A stretch of 64,000 bases of DNA from Barnesiella intestinihominis YIT 11860 (GCF_000296465.1 NZ_JH815204.1:743681-807680); one strand, 5' to 3'. Positions 18,405 to 27,168 are shown, counted from the stretch's first letter. Notes: generated by a model from the letters alone, not told the origin. Translations and numbers: made by a program.

Positions 18405-19349
18405 ATGAAAAAGATAGTATTTTTATTTCTAATTTGTATGCCGATATGTCAGGTTGTATCGGCTCAAACCTTAAAGAAGCAGAACCAAATGCTGAAAGAT
18501 TCCATCGGTATTATGCACAAAGTAATCGATGAAAAGTCTTCGGTAAATAGTGCTTTATCGAAAGACAACAGTACACTTAAAAATCAAAATGTATTACTAA
18601 AAGCCAGTAAAGACTCATTGATTAAAGAGCAGAAAACACTTCTCGGTAAATATAAAAATTTATCAGAAGAAAACGATTTATTAAAAGACTCGCTTTTTAT
18701 ATATCGGGGCCAAAATAAAACATTGCATTTGCAAGTAGATAGCCTTAATACAAAAATTGGGAATCTTACCGAAGAAATGAATACAAAACTTGATTACATG
18801 GCTAAACAAGAAAAAATTTGGGGAAGGAAAAAATACTTCAATATTTCTTATGGTATGCCTTCATTAGCCCGGGGTAATGGCTTAGAAAAATTAAATAGTG
18901 ATTTTGCTGTGGCTATAAACCGAGGAAATACTTATTATTTGCACAAAAAGCCTCTTTTCGGAATGTTGAAATTCGGATTGGATTGGACAGTCTTCGATAT
19001 AGCAGCAGCAAAATATACCGTAGAAGAAAGTGATTTTGAAGACGGCGGAGATATTTATAAAGCTGAAATCGGAATGCAGTTTGGTACTTCTATCACGATT
19101 AATCCGGTCGATTTCTTAAAAATAAACGTATATTTCCGTTATGATCCGACTTTCTCCGTCGCATATAATCAAGACAGTGATTTCCTGATGAACTATGGAT
19201 CTTATTTTAATACAGGTTTAGCAGCTTCATACAAAGTTATATCTCTTGGCGCTGAATATCGTTGGGGTACGACTTCGTATAAGATAGATGAAGAAAATCA
19301 AGATTGGAAAGTATCAGGCGCATACCTATATGTTAGTTTCCGATTCTAA
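18405..19349 (+). CDS. Exported coiled-coil protein with a C-terminal beta-barrel-like half
   Basis: A 314-residue protein not recognised as a named family. A signal peptide is clear (MKKIVFLFLICMPICQVVSA, cleavage before Q). Residues about 22-130 are a heptad-rich coiled coil (Leu/Asn/Lys/Asp repeats, e.g. SLNTKIGNLTEEMNTKLDYM). The second half alternates hydrophobic and polar residues and ends in Phe (YLYVSFRF), as in outer-membrane barrels. It may be a porin-like protein with a periplasmic coiled-coil stalk. The ATG at 18405 is preferred to one at 18354. A TATTTTTG -7-like box lies at 18380-18387. Confidence 0.72.
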   Translation: MKKIVFLFLICMPICQVVSAQTLKKQNQMLKDSIGIMHKVIDEKSSVNSALSKDNSTLKNQNVLLKASKDSLIKEQKTLLGKYKNLSEENDLLKDSLFIYRGQNKTLHLQVDSLNTKIGNLTEEMNTKLDYMAKQEKIWGRKKYFNISYGMPSLARGNGLEKLNSDFAVAINRGNTYYLHKKPLFGMLKFGLDWTVFDIAAAKYTVEESDFEDGGDIYKAEIGMQFGTSITINPVDFLKINVYFRYDPTFSVAYNQDSDFLMNYGSYFNTGLAASYKVISLGAEYRWGTTSYKIDEENQDWKVSGAYLYVSFRF

Positions 19350-19371
19350 TCGGTATAATTTATTATGGAGA

Positions 19372-19412
19372 CACAGCCGATAGGATTTACGTCTTATCGG
19401 CTGTGAATTTTT
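19372..19412 (+). terminator. Terminator after the coiled-coil outer-membrane gene
   Basis: CACAGCCGATA pairs with TATCGGCTGTG, followed by AATTTTT. Confidence 0.75.
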
Positions 19413-19675
19413 CGAACAATTTGCCAATATATAGATTTTATATCTGTATCTTGATATTTCGCTGAATAGCTTTACCTCGTATTTCAAATTATTGGCAAAA
19501 CAATTTAGAGATAAAGAATGTTTAAAAATAAACTGACATTTTATAGCCAGCTTTATACTCATAATAACAAAGATATCTTGTTAATATTAAAAAATTAAGT
19601 ATATTTGAATTCTGACAATTATAAATGCATTTCTTTTTATACTTTATTCCCATCTCAATTAAACATAACAAAAAA

Positions 19676-20758
19676 ATGAAAAAATTACTTTCTTTATGGA
19701 TAACGGTTGTTATCATTCTATTTCAAGTTCATGTCTCAGAAGCTTGTACCGGCATTACTTTAACAACAAAAGATAATTCTATGATTCTTGCCCGAACAAT
19801 CGAATGGGGCGGCAGCGATTTAAATAGCCAATATGTTGTCGTTCCTCGTGGTTACGAACAGTATTCCTATATTCCCGGAGGAGAGCGATCGGGAATGAAA
19901 TTTACAGCTCGTTACGGTTATATCGGGTTATCCGTCGAACAAAAGGAATTTGTGGCAGAGGGACTAAACGAGGCTGGACTATCTGCCGGATTATTTTATT
20001 TTCCCGGATATGGTCGATATGAAGACTATGATTCCAAACTGAAAGATTCCAGTATAGCCGATTTACAATTAGTATCATGGATATTGGGAAACTTTTCAAC
20101 GGTAGACGAAGCTATGAAAGCTATAAAAAAGATACACATCGTGCCGATTGACCCGAGAGCCTCAACCGTTCATTGGAGAATGGCAGATATTACAGGAAAG
20201 CAAATCGTATTGGAGATTGTTGATGGTCAACCTAATTTCTATGAAAATACATTAGGAATACTTACCAATTCTCCCGGTTTTGACTGGCATATGACCAATC
20301 TGAATAATTACATCAATCTTTATCCCGGGACTACTAATCCGAGGACACTCGGAAATATAAAACTTTCCTCATTTGGTGCAGGCAGTGGTTTCCTCGGCAT
20401 TCCCGGTGATGTCACTCCCCCATCAAGATTCATACGTGCCGCTTTTTACCAGACTTCTTCTCCACAAAAAGAAACAGCGATAGAAACTGTTATACAGAGC
20501 TTTCACATTTTGAACAACTTTGATATACCTATCGGTATAGAGTTTTCTGAAAGTGAAACGCCTACCGATATACCGAGTGCCACACAATGGACATCATCGA
20601 CAGATCTTACACACAGAGTTATCTATTATCGTACTATGTATAATAGCGACATTCGTTGCATAGACTTGAAAGCCATCGATTTTAATCGTGTAAAATATCA
20701 AGCGGTTCCACTCGATTTGATAAAACAGCAACCTATACAGCCGGTACGAATCAATTGA
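19676..20758 (+). CDS. Secreted choloylglycine-hydrolase-family (linear amide C-N) hydrolase
   Basis: A 360-residue N-terminal nucleophile hydrolase. A signal peptide ends at VSEA and the next residue is the catalytic cysteine (Cys24, in CTGITLTTKD), so cleavage by signal peptidase would itself create the active enzyme. Other family landmarks: LARTIEWGG (Arg present; the usual Asp of many bile salt hydrolases is Glu), EGLNEAGLSAGLF, LTNSPGFDWHMTNLNNY with the conserved Asn, and PGDVTPPSRFIRAAF with the conserved Arg. Family members hydrolyse conjugated bile salts, penicillin V or N-acyl amides; the RTxEWG form is nearer the Gram-negative and penicillin-acylase-like branch. The ATG at 19676 gives the proper signal peptide; monocistronic, with a terminator after it. 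Confidence 0.88.
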   Translation: MKKLLSLWITVVIILFQVHVSEACTGITLTTKDNSMILARTIEWGGSDLNSQYVVVPRGYEQYSYIPGGERSGMKFTARYGYIGLSVEQKEFVAEGLNEAGLSAGLFYFPGYGRYEDYDSKLKDSSIADLQLVSWILGNFSTVDEAMKAIKKIHIVPIDPRASTVHWRMADITGKQIVLEIVDGQPNFYENTLGILTNSPGFDWHMTNLNNYINLYPGTTNPRTLGNIKLSSFGAGSGFLGIPGDVTPPSRFIRAAFYQTSSPQKETAIETVIQSFHILNNFDIPIGIEFSESETPTDIPSATQWTSSTDLTHRVIYYRTMYNSDIRCIDLKAIDFNRVKYQAVPLDLIKQQPIQPVRIN

Positions 20759-20791
20759 TCAATACTCGGTATACTTTGTAAATGTAATCAC

Positions 20792-20828
20792 AAAAAGACC
20801 GTATCTATCATAACGATATGGTCTTTTT
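20792..20828 (+). terminator. Terminator after the C-N hydrolase gene
   Basis: AAAAAGACCGTATC pairs with GATATGGTCTTTTT around a 9-nt loop, ending in TTTTT. Confidence 0.85.
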
Positions 20829-20849
20829 CCATTTTGGAAATATTGCCTT

Positions 20850-20857
20850 TATATTTG
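20850..20857 (+). promoter_or_regulatory. Predicted -7 element of the aspartate kinase gene
   Basis: TATATTTG matches TAnnTTTG, leaving a leader of about 100 nt. That leader shows no leader peptide rich in Lys, Thr or Met and no recognisable riboswitch. Confidence 0.45.
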
Positions 20858-20961
20858 AATTTAATAATTAATTATAAATCAAACAATTATATAAATTTCA
20901 AACTATGGTATTTTAATTGCAAAGTATAAAACGAAAACTCTGTAATAGAGACATGTGAGAA

Positions 20962-22308
20962 ATGGAAAAGCAGAAAATGGATCGTAAACAAGAAAAATTC
21001 AAAATCTTGAAATTCGGAGGAACTTCATTAGGAACCGTCGAGAGAATCAAACATGTAGCAAATCTTATTTGTAATAATGAGTTGAATCTGGTCGTACTAT
21101 CGGCAATGTCGGGCACGACCAATTCATTGGCAAAAATAGCCTCATTACTATTTAATGGAGATATCGACGGTGCACAGCGAGACATTAAGTGTTTGGAAAT
21201 CAAATATATTGAAGTCGCCGATAAGCTCTATCTTTCTGCAAAGAGCATAGAAGAAGCTAAAAAGTTTATTCTATGCTCTTTTTCATCGTTACAAACAATA
21301 GCTCAATCTCCCATTTCTTCAAAACAAGAAAAAATCATACTGGCACAGGGCGAATTACTGATAACTCGACTGATGCATATTTATTTGAAAGAAATTGGAA
21401 TCGTGTCGGTTCTGCTTCCTGCGATTGAGTTCATGCGTACCGACAGAAACGGAGAGCCCGATATACACTTTATCAAAAGGAATGTATGCAAATTATTAAA
21501 ACACTATCCCAATAATCGTTTGTTTATTACGCAAGGTTATATTTGTCGTAACGTATCCGGTGAAATAGACAACCTACAACGAGGCGGTAGCGATTATACT
21601 GCATCATTATTGGGTTCTGCCTTGAATGCATGTGAGATACAAATATGGACCGACATAGACGGACTACACAACAACGACCCAAGAGTAGTATCGACAACAG
21701 CACCAGTGCGTACTCTGACTTTTGACGAAGCCTCCAAGCTCGCTTATTTCGGTGCAAAGATTTTGCATCCGACATGTATCCTTCCGGCCAAATTAAAAAA
21801 TATCCCTGTAAGGTTACTCAACACTATGAATCCCCAAGCCCCGGGAACGCTTATTTCCGATACTGCCGACACCGGGAAAATAAAGGCTGTTGCAGCCAAA
21901 GATAACGTAACTTATATTAAGTTGCGCTCTCATTATAAAATACCGTGTTACCGTTTCCTCGAAAAAATATTTCACTGCTTTGCACAATCCCATACACCTA
22001 TCGATTTGGTCGTAACGTCTAATGTGGAAATATCTTTATCAATCGACAATAAGATACATTTGCCGAAAATAATCTCTATGCTGGAACGATATGCCGATGT
22101 TTCGGTCGAAGATGATATGGTAATTATTTGTGTTGTGGGTGATCTGAAATGGTATAATGTGGGCTTTGAACATCAAATAGTCGAAGCCTTAAAAGATATT
22201 CCTGTACGAATGATCTCTTACGGAGATAACTGCGATGTTTCGTTCGTTATGCGTCGTGATGATAAAAAGCGAGCTTTGGAAGCACTTAGCCAACGTGTCT
22301 TTTCTTAA
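20962..22308 (+). CDS. lysC: Monofunctional aspartate kinase
   Basis: A 448-residue aspartokinase catalysing ATP-dependent phosphorylation of aspartate, the first step to lysine, threonine, methionine and diaminopimelate. The kinase domain starts LKFGGTSLGTVERIK and includes VLSAMSGTTNSL, QGYICRNVSGEIDNLQRGGS and WTDIDGLHNNDPRVV. The C-terminal part (about 310-448) has two ACT-like regulatory folds (VDLVVTSNVEISLSIDN), so allosteric feedback is expected. No homoserine dehydrogenase domain follows. Single gene between two terminators. Confidence 0.95.
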   Translation: MEKQKMDRKQEKFKILKFGGTSLGTVERIKHVANLICNNELNLVVLSAMSGTTNSLAKIASLLFNGDIDGAQRDIKCLEIKYIEVADKLYLSAKSIEEAKKFILCSFSSLQTIAQSPISSKQEKIILAQGELLITRLMHIYLKEIGIVSVLLPAIEFMRTDRNGEPDIHFIKRNVCKLLKHYPNNRLFITQGYICRNVSGEIDNLQRGGSDYTASLLGSALNACEIQIWTDIDGLHNNDPRVVSTTAPVRTLTFDEASKLAYFGAKILHPTCILPAKLKNIPVRLLNTMNPQAPGTLISDTADTGKIKAVAAKDNVTYIKLRSHYKIPCYRFLEKIFHCFAQSHTPIDLVVTSNVEISLSIDNKIHLPKIISMLERYADVSVEDDMVIICVVGDLKWYNVGFEHQIVEALKDIPVRMISYGDNCDVSFVMRRDDKKRALEALSQRVFS

Positions 22309-22352
22309 TAAATAGCAAAATAACCCTGTTAAAACGGGTGATAAAGTCAGAC

Positions 22353-22388
22353 AAAAAAAGGTCATTCTGAAAATGAATGACCTTTTTC
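22353..22388. terminator. Bidirectional terminator between lysC and the zinc-ribbon gene
   Basis: AAAAAAGGTCATTC pairs with GAATGACCTTTTT; symmetrical A/T ends serve the two convergent genes. Confidence 0.85.
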
Positions 22389-22411
22389 TTATAAAAATAA
22401 TTTTAATTCTA

Positions 22412-23182
22412 CTAATTTACATCTTTCACTCCCGCAAGTTCCGGGTCAATCATAATACGTCCGCAATATTCACAAACGATAATTTTCTTACGCATTTTGA
22501 TATCGAGCTGTCTTTGAGGTGGAATACGATTGAAACACCCTCCACAAGAATCGCGTTGAATATAAACCACTGCCAAACCATTGCGTGCGTTCTTACGAAT
22601 TCTCTTAAATGCAGACAACAAACGAGGCTCCACTTTATTTTCAAGTTTCTTGGCCTTTTCCCTCAGCTTTTCTTCATCTTGTTTGGTCTCCGAAACAATT
22701 TCATCAAGTTCGCTTTTCTTTTCGTTCAAAATATGCTGGCGATCCTGTAAAATCTCCTCCGAAGCTGCGACTTCATTACTCTTGGCCTCTTGTGCTGCGA
22801 TAAATTCATTGATACGTTTTTCGCACAATTGAATTTCAAGCGTTTGATATTCGATTTCTTTCGACAGAAAATCAAATTCTCGATTATTCCGCACATTATC
22901 CTGCTGCTTGGTATATTTCTCTATAAGCGTTTGGGCATTTTGTATTTCTACTTTTTTAGCCGACACAGCAGCTTTAAGGTCTTCTATTTCTGTATGAAAG
23001 TTTTTGATACGAGTTTCAAGACCTGCAATCTCATCTTCAAGGTCTTGAACTTCAAGAGGAAGCTCACCCCTCAATGTTTTTATTCTATCGATTTCCGAAA
23101 GAATGGTTTGCAAATCATACAGTGTTTTCAACTTCTCCTCCACTGTATATTCTTTCTCTGCTTTTGTTTTGTCAGTAGCCAT
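22412..23182 (-). CDS. Coiled-coil C4 zinc-ribbon protein (DUF164 type)
   Basis: A 256-residue protein with a long coiled coil (about residues 15-190) and a C-terminal C4 zinc ribbon: CGGC (in DSCGGCFNRIPP) and CEYC (in IVCEYCGRIMIDPEL). This matches the zinc-ribbon family commonly next to the Nif3-like gene in Bacteroidetes and other bacteria. A role in nucleic-acid binding or tethering is proposed for the family but not established. The gene starts 3 bp after the Nif3 stop, in an aspS-nif3-zinc ribbon operon. Confidence 0.9.
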   Translation of the reverse strand: MATDKTKAEKEYTVEEKLKTLYDLQTILSEIDRIKTLRGELPLEVQDLEDEIAGLETRIKNFHTEIEDLKAAVSAKKVEIQNAQTLIEKYTKQQDNVRNNREFDFLSKEIEYQTLEIQLCEKRINEFIAAQEAKSNEVAASEEILQDRQHILNEKKSELDEIVSETKQDEEKLREKAKKLENKVEPRLLSAFKRIRKNARNGLAVVYIQRDSCGGCFNRIPPQRQLDIKMRKKIIVCEYCGRIMIDPELAGVKDVN

Positions 23183-23185
23183 ACT

Positions 23186-24283
23186 TTACAAATAATTTAT
23201 CGGATTTGTATCTACCTGTGTAGAATGGATTGCAAAGGTAGGGAATTTTTTTTGAATTATCTCACAAAAAATTTCTTTTGTATATTGTTCGCTCTCATAA
23301 TGACCGATTTCGGCCAATAGTATATGAGATTCAAATTCGAAATAGTCGTGATAACGAATCTCTCCTGTAACAAACATATCGGCTCCGGCTATGACAGCTT
23401 TTGTTATCAATGAGGCTCCGGCTCCTCCACATAATGCTATTCGTGAAATTTTTCGGTTATGCAACGGAGAATGTTTTACGCAACCGGTCTTAAAAATTTC
23501 TTTCAGCTTTTCCAAGACCAACACTTCATCGACAGGTTCCGGTAAGGCTCCTACAACACCGCTCCCGACTTGTTCCCATCGGTTGGATAACGGAATCAAA
23601 TCGAATGCCGGTTCTTCATACGGGTGGCTCCTTTTCAGCGCATCGATAACCGCTTCTTGTACATGTATAGGAACTATCACTTCCAAGCGCGTCTCTTGTT
23701 CCCGGTGAAACTCCCCTATCGTACCGCAATATGGATTAGCATAGGTTCCCGCACGAAACGTCCCTGTCCCTTCTTGTCCGAAACTACACTTGTCATAGTT
23801 TCCTATATGACCGGCTCCTGCTTCAAAAAGAGCGCTTCTTACGCTCTCGACATGAGTCGAAGGTACATAGGTAACCAATTTTATCAGTCGGCCGCATAAC
23901 GGGTCTAAAACTCGAATCGAGGTCAATCCCAGTTTCCGAGCCATTCTGTAAGATACCCCCTCCGGGGCATTGTCGAGATTGGTATGGGCTGCATAAATGG
24001 CTATGTTGTGTTGAATAGCTTTAATGACAATCCTCTCGACATAACTATTCCCCGTTATCGATTTCAATCCCTTGAAGAGTAAAGGATGGTGAGATACAAT
24101 CAAATTATATCCCATAGAGATAGCTTCGTCGACTACGGCTTCCGTGACATCGAGACAAACAACCACACCCGAAACCGATTGAAACCGACCGCCCACTTGC
24201 AATCCTGCATTATCATAGGATTCTTGCCAATTCAATGGAGCGACCGATTCTATCGCCTTTATGATATCGTTAACTATTATCAC
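23186..24283 (-). CDS. Nif3-like dinuclear metal-centre protein
   Basis: A 365-residue Nif3/YbgI protein with the central PII-like insertion typical of the longer bacterial form (about residues 125-240). Metal-binding motifs are VSHHPLLFKG near residue 65, YAAHTNLDNAPEG near 100, and the C-terminal LAEIGHYESEQ. The family forms toroidal hexamers with a di-metal site; GTP cyclohydrolase-like functions have been suggested, not proven. The start appears to be GTG at 24283, 6 nt after the aspS stop, giving the family's normal N-terminus. Confidence 0.92.
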   Translation of the reverse strand: MIIVNDIIKAIESVAPLNWQESYDNAGLQVGGRFQSVSGVVVCLDVTEAVVDEAISMGYNLIVSHHPLLFKGLKSITGNSYVERIVIKAIQHNIAIYAAHTNLDNAPEGVSYRMARKLGLTSIRVLDPLCGRLIKLVTYVPSTHVESVRSALFEAGAGHIGNYDKCSFGQEGTGTFRAGTYANPYCGTIGEFHREQETRLEVIVPIHVQEAVIDALKRSHPYEEPAFDLIPLSNRWEQVGSGVVGALPEPVDEVLVLEKLKEIFKTGCVKHSPLHNRKISRIALCGGAGASLITKAVIAGADMFVTGEIRYHDYFEFESHILLAEIGHYESEQYTKEIFCEIIQKKFPTFAIHSTQVDTNPINYL

Positions 24284-24289
24284 GAATCT

Positions 24290-26044
24290 CTAATTCTTCG
24301 GGTTCACTTTTATACATAGTTCTTCTAACTGGGATTCCGCCAAAACAGAAGGTGCATTAAGCATAACATCTCGACCGGAATTGTTTTTGGGGAATGCGAT
24401 GCAGTCTCGTATAGAATCTAATCCGGCGAACATCGAGACTAGACGATCCAAACCGAACGCCAAACCTCCGTGAGGCGGTGCTCCATACTTGAATGCATTG
24501 ATTAAGAAACCAAACTGATCCAATGCTTGCTCTTCGGTAAATCCCAGCAAACGGAACATATGGTCTTGCAATTCACTGTCGTGTATACGGATAGACCCGC
24601 CACCCAATTCGACACCGTTGATAACCATGTCGTAAGCGTTCGCTCTGACGGCTCCGGTATCGCTATCCAATAGAGGAATATCTTCCGCTTTCGGGGAAGT
24701 AAACGGGTGATGCATGGCATAGAAGCGCTGGGTCTCCTCGTCCCATTCGAACAAGGGAAAATCGATAACCCACAAGGGTGCAAACGTATCTTTATCCCGC
24801 AACCCCAAACGAGAGCCCATTTCCAGCCGCAGCTCACAAAGAGCCTTACGGGTTTTCATCGCAGGACCAGCTAATATCAACAACAGGTCGCCCGGTTTTG
24901 CACCGAATCTTTCGCCCCACTTTTTCAAATCGTCTGCCGAATAAAATTTGTCGACCGATGACTTTGGCGTGCCGTTTTCATCGAAACGGACATAGACCAA
25001 CCCTTTGGCTCCTATTTGTGGACGTTTGACGAACTCGGTCAATTCATCGAGTTGCTTACGGGTATATGTCGCACACCCTTCGGCACAGATACCGCCCACA
25101 TACTCGGCACTATCGAACACCACAAAATTATGTCCTTCGGTTAAATCTTTCATTTCAACGAATTTCATACCGAAGCGCATATCGGGTTTATCGCTGCCAT
25201 AGTATTTCATGGCGTCGGCCCATGTCATACGCAAAAACGGTTCGTTGAACTCAATGCCACGAATCTTTTTGAACAGGTGTTTAATCATACCTTCAAAAAT
25301 ATTCAAAACATCTTCTTGCTCGACAAAAGACATTTCACAGTCTATCTGAGTAAACTCGGGCTGACGGTCTGCCCGTAAATCCTCGTCACGAAAACATTTC
25401 ACGATTTGGAAATAACGGTCGAATCCCGATACCATCAATAACTGTTTCAATGTTTGGGGCGATTGAGGGAGCGCGTAAAACTCTCCCGGATTCATTCTTG
25501 AAGGCACTACAAAATCACGAGCCCCTTCGGGAGTAGACTTGATCAACACCGGAGTCTCCACCTCCAAGAAATTCAATTCGTCGAGATAACGGCGGACTTC
25601 GAATGCCATCTTGTGACGTAATTCGAGATTACGGCGTACTACCGATCGTCTCAAATCGAGATAACGATACTGCATGCGAATATCGTCTCCTCCGTCCGAT
25701 TCGTCTTCGATAGTAAAAGGCGGTGTCTCTGCGGTATGCAACACGACCAAATTTTCGGCTATGATTTCTATTTCACCGGTCGGCAGATTGGTATTTTTGC
25801 TTGACCGTTCCGTTACCGTACCGGTTACCTGTATGACATACTCACGCCCCAATTTATTCGCTTTATCGCATAAATCGGCATCTGTTTCTTGATTAAAGAC
25901 CAACTGTGTGATACCATATCTATCTCGCAGATCGACAAATGTCATTCCGCCCATTTTGCGACTGCGTTGTACCCACCCTGCCAACGTCACCTTTTGGCCG
26001 ACATGGTTCAACCGCAATTCTCCGCACGTATTCGTTCTATACAT
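24290..26044 (-). CDS. aspS: Aspartyl-tRNA synthetase, bacterial type
   Basis: At 584 residues with the GAD insertion this is a bacterial-type AspRS. It charges tRNA-Asp. N-terminal OB-fold anticodon-binding domain ([20 protein letters not shown]), class II motif 2 ([19 protein letters not shown]), and motif 3 ([20 protein letters not shown]) are intact. Whether it is discriminating or not (tRNA-Asn misacylation) cannot be read without gatCAB context. First gene of an operon with nif3 and the zinc-ribbon gene. Confidence 0.98.
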   Translation of the reverse strand: MYRTNTCGELRLNHVGQKVTLAGWVQRSRKMGGMTFVDLRDRYGITQLVFNQETDADLCDKANKLGREYVIQVTGTVTERSSKNTNLPTGEIEIIAENLVVLHTAETPPFTIEDESDGGDDIRMQYRYLDLRRSVVRRNLELRHKMAFEVRRYLDELNFLEVETPVLIKSTPEGARDFVVPSRMNPGEFYALPQSPQTLKQLLMVSGFDRYFQIVKCFRDEDLRADRQPEFTQIDCEMSFVEQEDVLNIFEGMIKHLFKKIRGIEFNEPFLRMTWADAMKYYGSDKPDMRFGMKFVEMKDLTEGHNFVVFDSAEYVGGICAEGCATYTRKQLDELTEFVKRPQIGAKGLVYVRFDENGTPKSSVDKFYSADDLKKWGERFGAKPGDLLLILAGPAMKTRKALCELRLEMGSRLGLRDKDTFAPLWVIDFPLFEWDEETQRFYAMHHPFTSPKAEDIPLLDSDTGAVRANAYDMVINGVELGGGSIRIHDSELQDHMFRLLGFTEEQALDQFGFLINAFKYGAPPHGGLAFGLDRLVSMFAGLDSIRDCIAFPKNNSGRDVMLNAPSVLAESQLEELCIKVNPKN

Positions 26045-26103
26045 TATTATATGATTTATTTTCGTTGATTATACTCCGACATTCTTATGAAAAATTATCT
26101 TTG

Positions 26104-26111
26104 CAAAATTA
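26104..26111 (-). promoter_or_regulatory. Predicted -7 element of the aspS operon
   Basis: Minus-strand TAATTTTG fits TAnnTTTG. An overlapping plus-strand TATCTTTG (26096-26103) is also present. Confidence 0.4.
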
Positions 26112-26196
26112 AAATAAAACATCGGTAAACAAATATGATTCCTTAAAGAATTTGATAAAAATATGGGAGCATAGTTGTGGATATAAAAAAAAACTG

Positions 26197-26204
26197 TAAA
26201 TTTG
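26197..26204 (+). promoter_or_regulatory. Predicted -7 element of tRNA-Pro
   Basis: TAAATTTG, with TTGTG about 19 nt upstream, 33 bp before the tRNA. Confidence 0.5.
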
Positions 26205-26237
26205 CAGCACCAAAATCGAGAAACGATTAATGGGATT

Positions 26238-26312
26238 CGGGGTGTAGCGCAGTCCGGTTAGCGCACCTGCTTTGGGAGCAGGGGGTCGTGGGTTCGAATC
26301 CCGCTACCCCGA
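26238..26312 (+). tRNA. tRNA-Pro (anticodon TGG)
   Basis: A full cloverleaf can be drawn: acceptor CGGGGTG with TACCCCG, D-stem GCGC/GCGC, anticodon stem CCTGC/GCAGG with loop TTTGGGA (anticodon TGG at 26273-26275), and T-arm GTGGG-TTCGAAT-CCCGC. The terminal CCA is not encoded. The sequence downstream carries a likely integrase remnant, suggesting that the 3' end has served as an attachment site. Confidence 0.97.
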
Positions 26313-26441
26313 CAAAATATAAACACTGATTATCAAATGATTTTCAGTGTTTTTTCTTTATATATTTCATCAAAAAATATACTTTCAATCGATAGACGTT
26401 TCGTATATTTTTGTTGTGCTTAGGTGCGTTTTGTTTCAAAA

Positions 26442-26461
26442 CCGTGCAAATTCCGTGCAAA
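26442..26461. repeat. Tandem direct repeat CCGTGCAAA
   Basis: Two copies of CCGTGCAAA (26442-26450 and 26453-26461) separated by TT, just upstream of the integrase-like remnant. Such short direct repeats beside integrase genes can be arm-type recombinase sites; this is inference. Confidence 0.4.
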
Positions 26462-26475
26462 AAAACTTGGCAAAT

Positions 26476-26562
26476 ATGGCTTCTACAAATCGTACTTAGA
26501 CACACATCAAAAAAGAAAGATTGAATATCACTACTCAAATAGAGACTAAACCATCGGAATAA
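26476..26562 (+). pseudogene. Possible remnant of a tyrosine-recombinase (integrase) N-terminus
   Basis: Reading from the ATG at 26476 gives MASTNRT, an in-frame stop (26497-26499), then THIKKERLNITTQIETKPSE and a stop at 26560. The beginning resembles the arm-binding N-termini of Bacteroidales tyrosine recombinases (MAST... then a THIKK-like strand), and the location 164 bp past a tRNA 3' end is where an element's integrase is expected. Only about 28 residues remain, so this is a weak call that a database search could overturn. Confidence 0.35.
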
Positions 26563-26716
26563 ACATGTAATTCAAAACTCCTGCCCGCTATTTTCTTCCA
26601 TTTTATAAAATATACAAAGCCCACGTTTACAATCTCTTATAAAAGAAGAAAAATAAAATAATTTAGATTAGTAAAAATTCTAGGATTATTTTATAAAATA
26701 ATCAAAAACAAATCGC

Positions 26717-26724
26717 TATATTTG
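26717..26724 (+). promoter_or_regulatory. Predicted -7 element for the structured leader and HTH gene
   Basis: TATATTTG matches TAnnTTTG; transcription would begin at about 26731, exactly at the first arm of the 18-bp inverted repeat. Confidence 0.55.
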
Positions 26725-26730
26725 TATCAT

Positions 26731-26872
26731 ACAGTGAATAAATTCGTGGTGGCGATTGCCATTTCGGTTGGTTTGACATAGGCCTCCGATCCATAATAAA
26801 ATGCAAATAGAGTTTTGCATTTCACGAATTTATTCACTGTTCTTTTTAGTATCGTGTATTATGGTCGGAGGC
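26731..26872 (+). ncRNA. Strongly structured leader RNA with crossing stems (pseudoknot or switch)
   Basis: Three sets of complementary segments are seen. P1: 26731-26748 with 26823-26840, an 18-bp perfect match. P3: 26782-26798 with 26857-26872, 16 bp with one bulge. Hairpin P4: 26799-26807 with 26814-26822, 9 bp. A small hairpin TGGC-GATT-GCCA is at 26750-26761. P1 and P3 cross, so they either form a pseudoknot or exclude each other. The 3' strand of P3 is followed by TTTTATAT and the ATG of the HTH gene is 18 nt further. It reads like a regulatory leader or small RNA; no known family is recognised. Confidence 0.55.
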
Positions 26873-26889
26873 TTTTATATAAAAAAGTT

Positions 26890-27168
26890 ATGACTAAAAT
26901 TAAATTGTTTCAACTTAGATTATTTAGAACAATTCGCCGTCAAATTTGTTCAATAGACATGATTGATATAGAAACATTTACAAATATATTCCGATTGCTC
27001 AACCACGTTGACCGGTCAATCATTGAAAAATATATACAAGGATATTCTATAAAATCTATTGCAGATGAATCCGAATATTCCAAAGCATTTGTGTCCGAAA
27101 GAATCTATGTATTCCAGAACGAATTAAAAAAAGAAATTTCCAAAAAACAGAGTAAAGTTAAGAATTAA
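26890..27168 (+). CDS. Small helix-turn-helix protein
   Basis: A 92-residue basic protein. Residues 39-78 look like a sigma-region-4/LuxR-type HTH: HVDRSIIEKYIQGYSIKSIA, then SEYSKAFVSERIYVFQNEL. There is no other domain, so it is not a complete sigma factor. The ATG at 26890 is preferred to a TTG at 26815, which would start inside the structured leader. It is AT-rich, lies alone beside a tRNA and an integrase-like remnant, and may be a leftover of a mobile element or the regulator of its own leader. Function unknown. Confidence 0.65.
   Translation: MTKIKLFQLRLFRTIRRQICSIDMIDIETFTNIFRLLNHVDRSIIEKYIQGYSIKSIADESEYSKAFVSERIYVFQNELKKEISKKQSKVKN

Noticed and set aside
20858-20961. Lysine riboswitch or attenuator ahead of aspartate kinase
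   Set aside because: The leader is only about 100 nt, has no Lys/Thr-rich peptide frame, no terminator and no riboswitch landmarks.
26344-26538. Minus-strand 64-codon frame near tRNA-Pro
   Set aside because: No domain, no ribosome site, and it runs opposite the integrase-like remnant.
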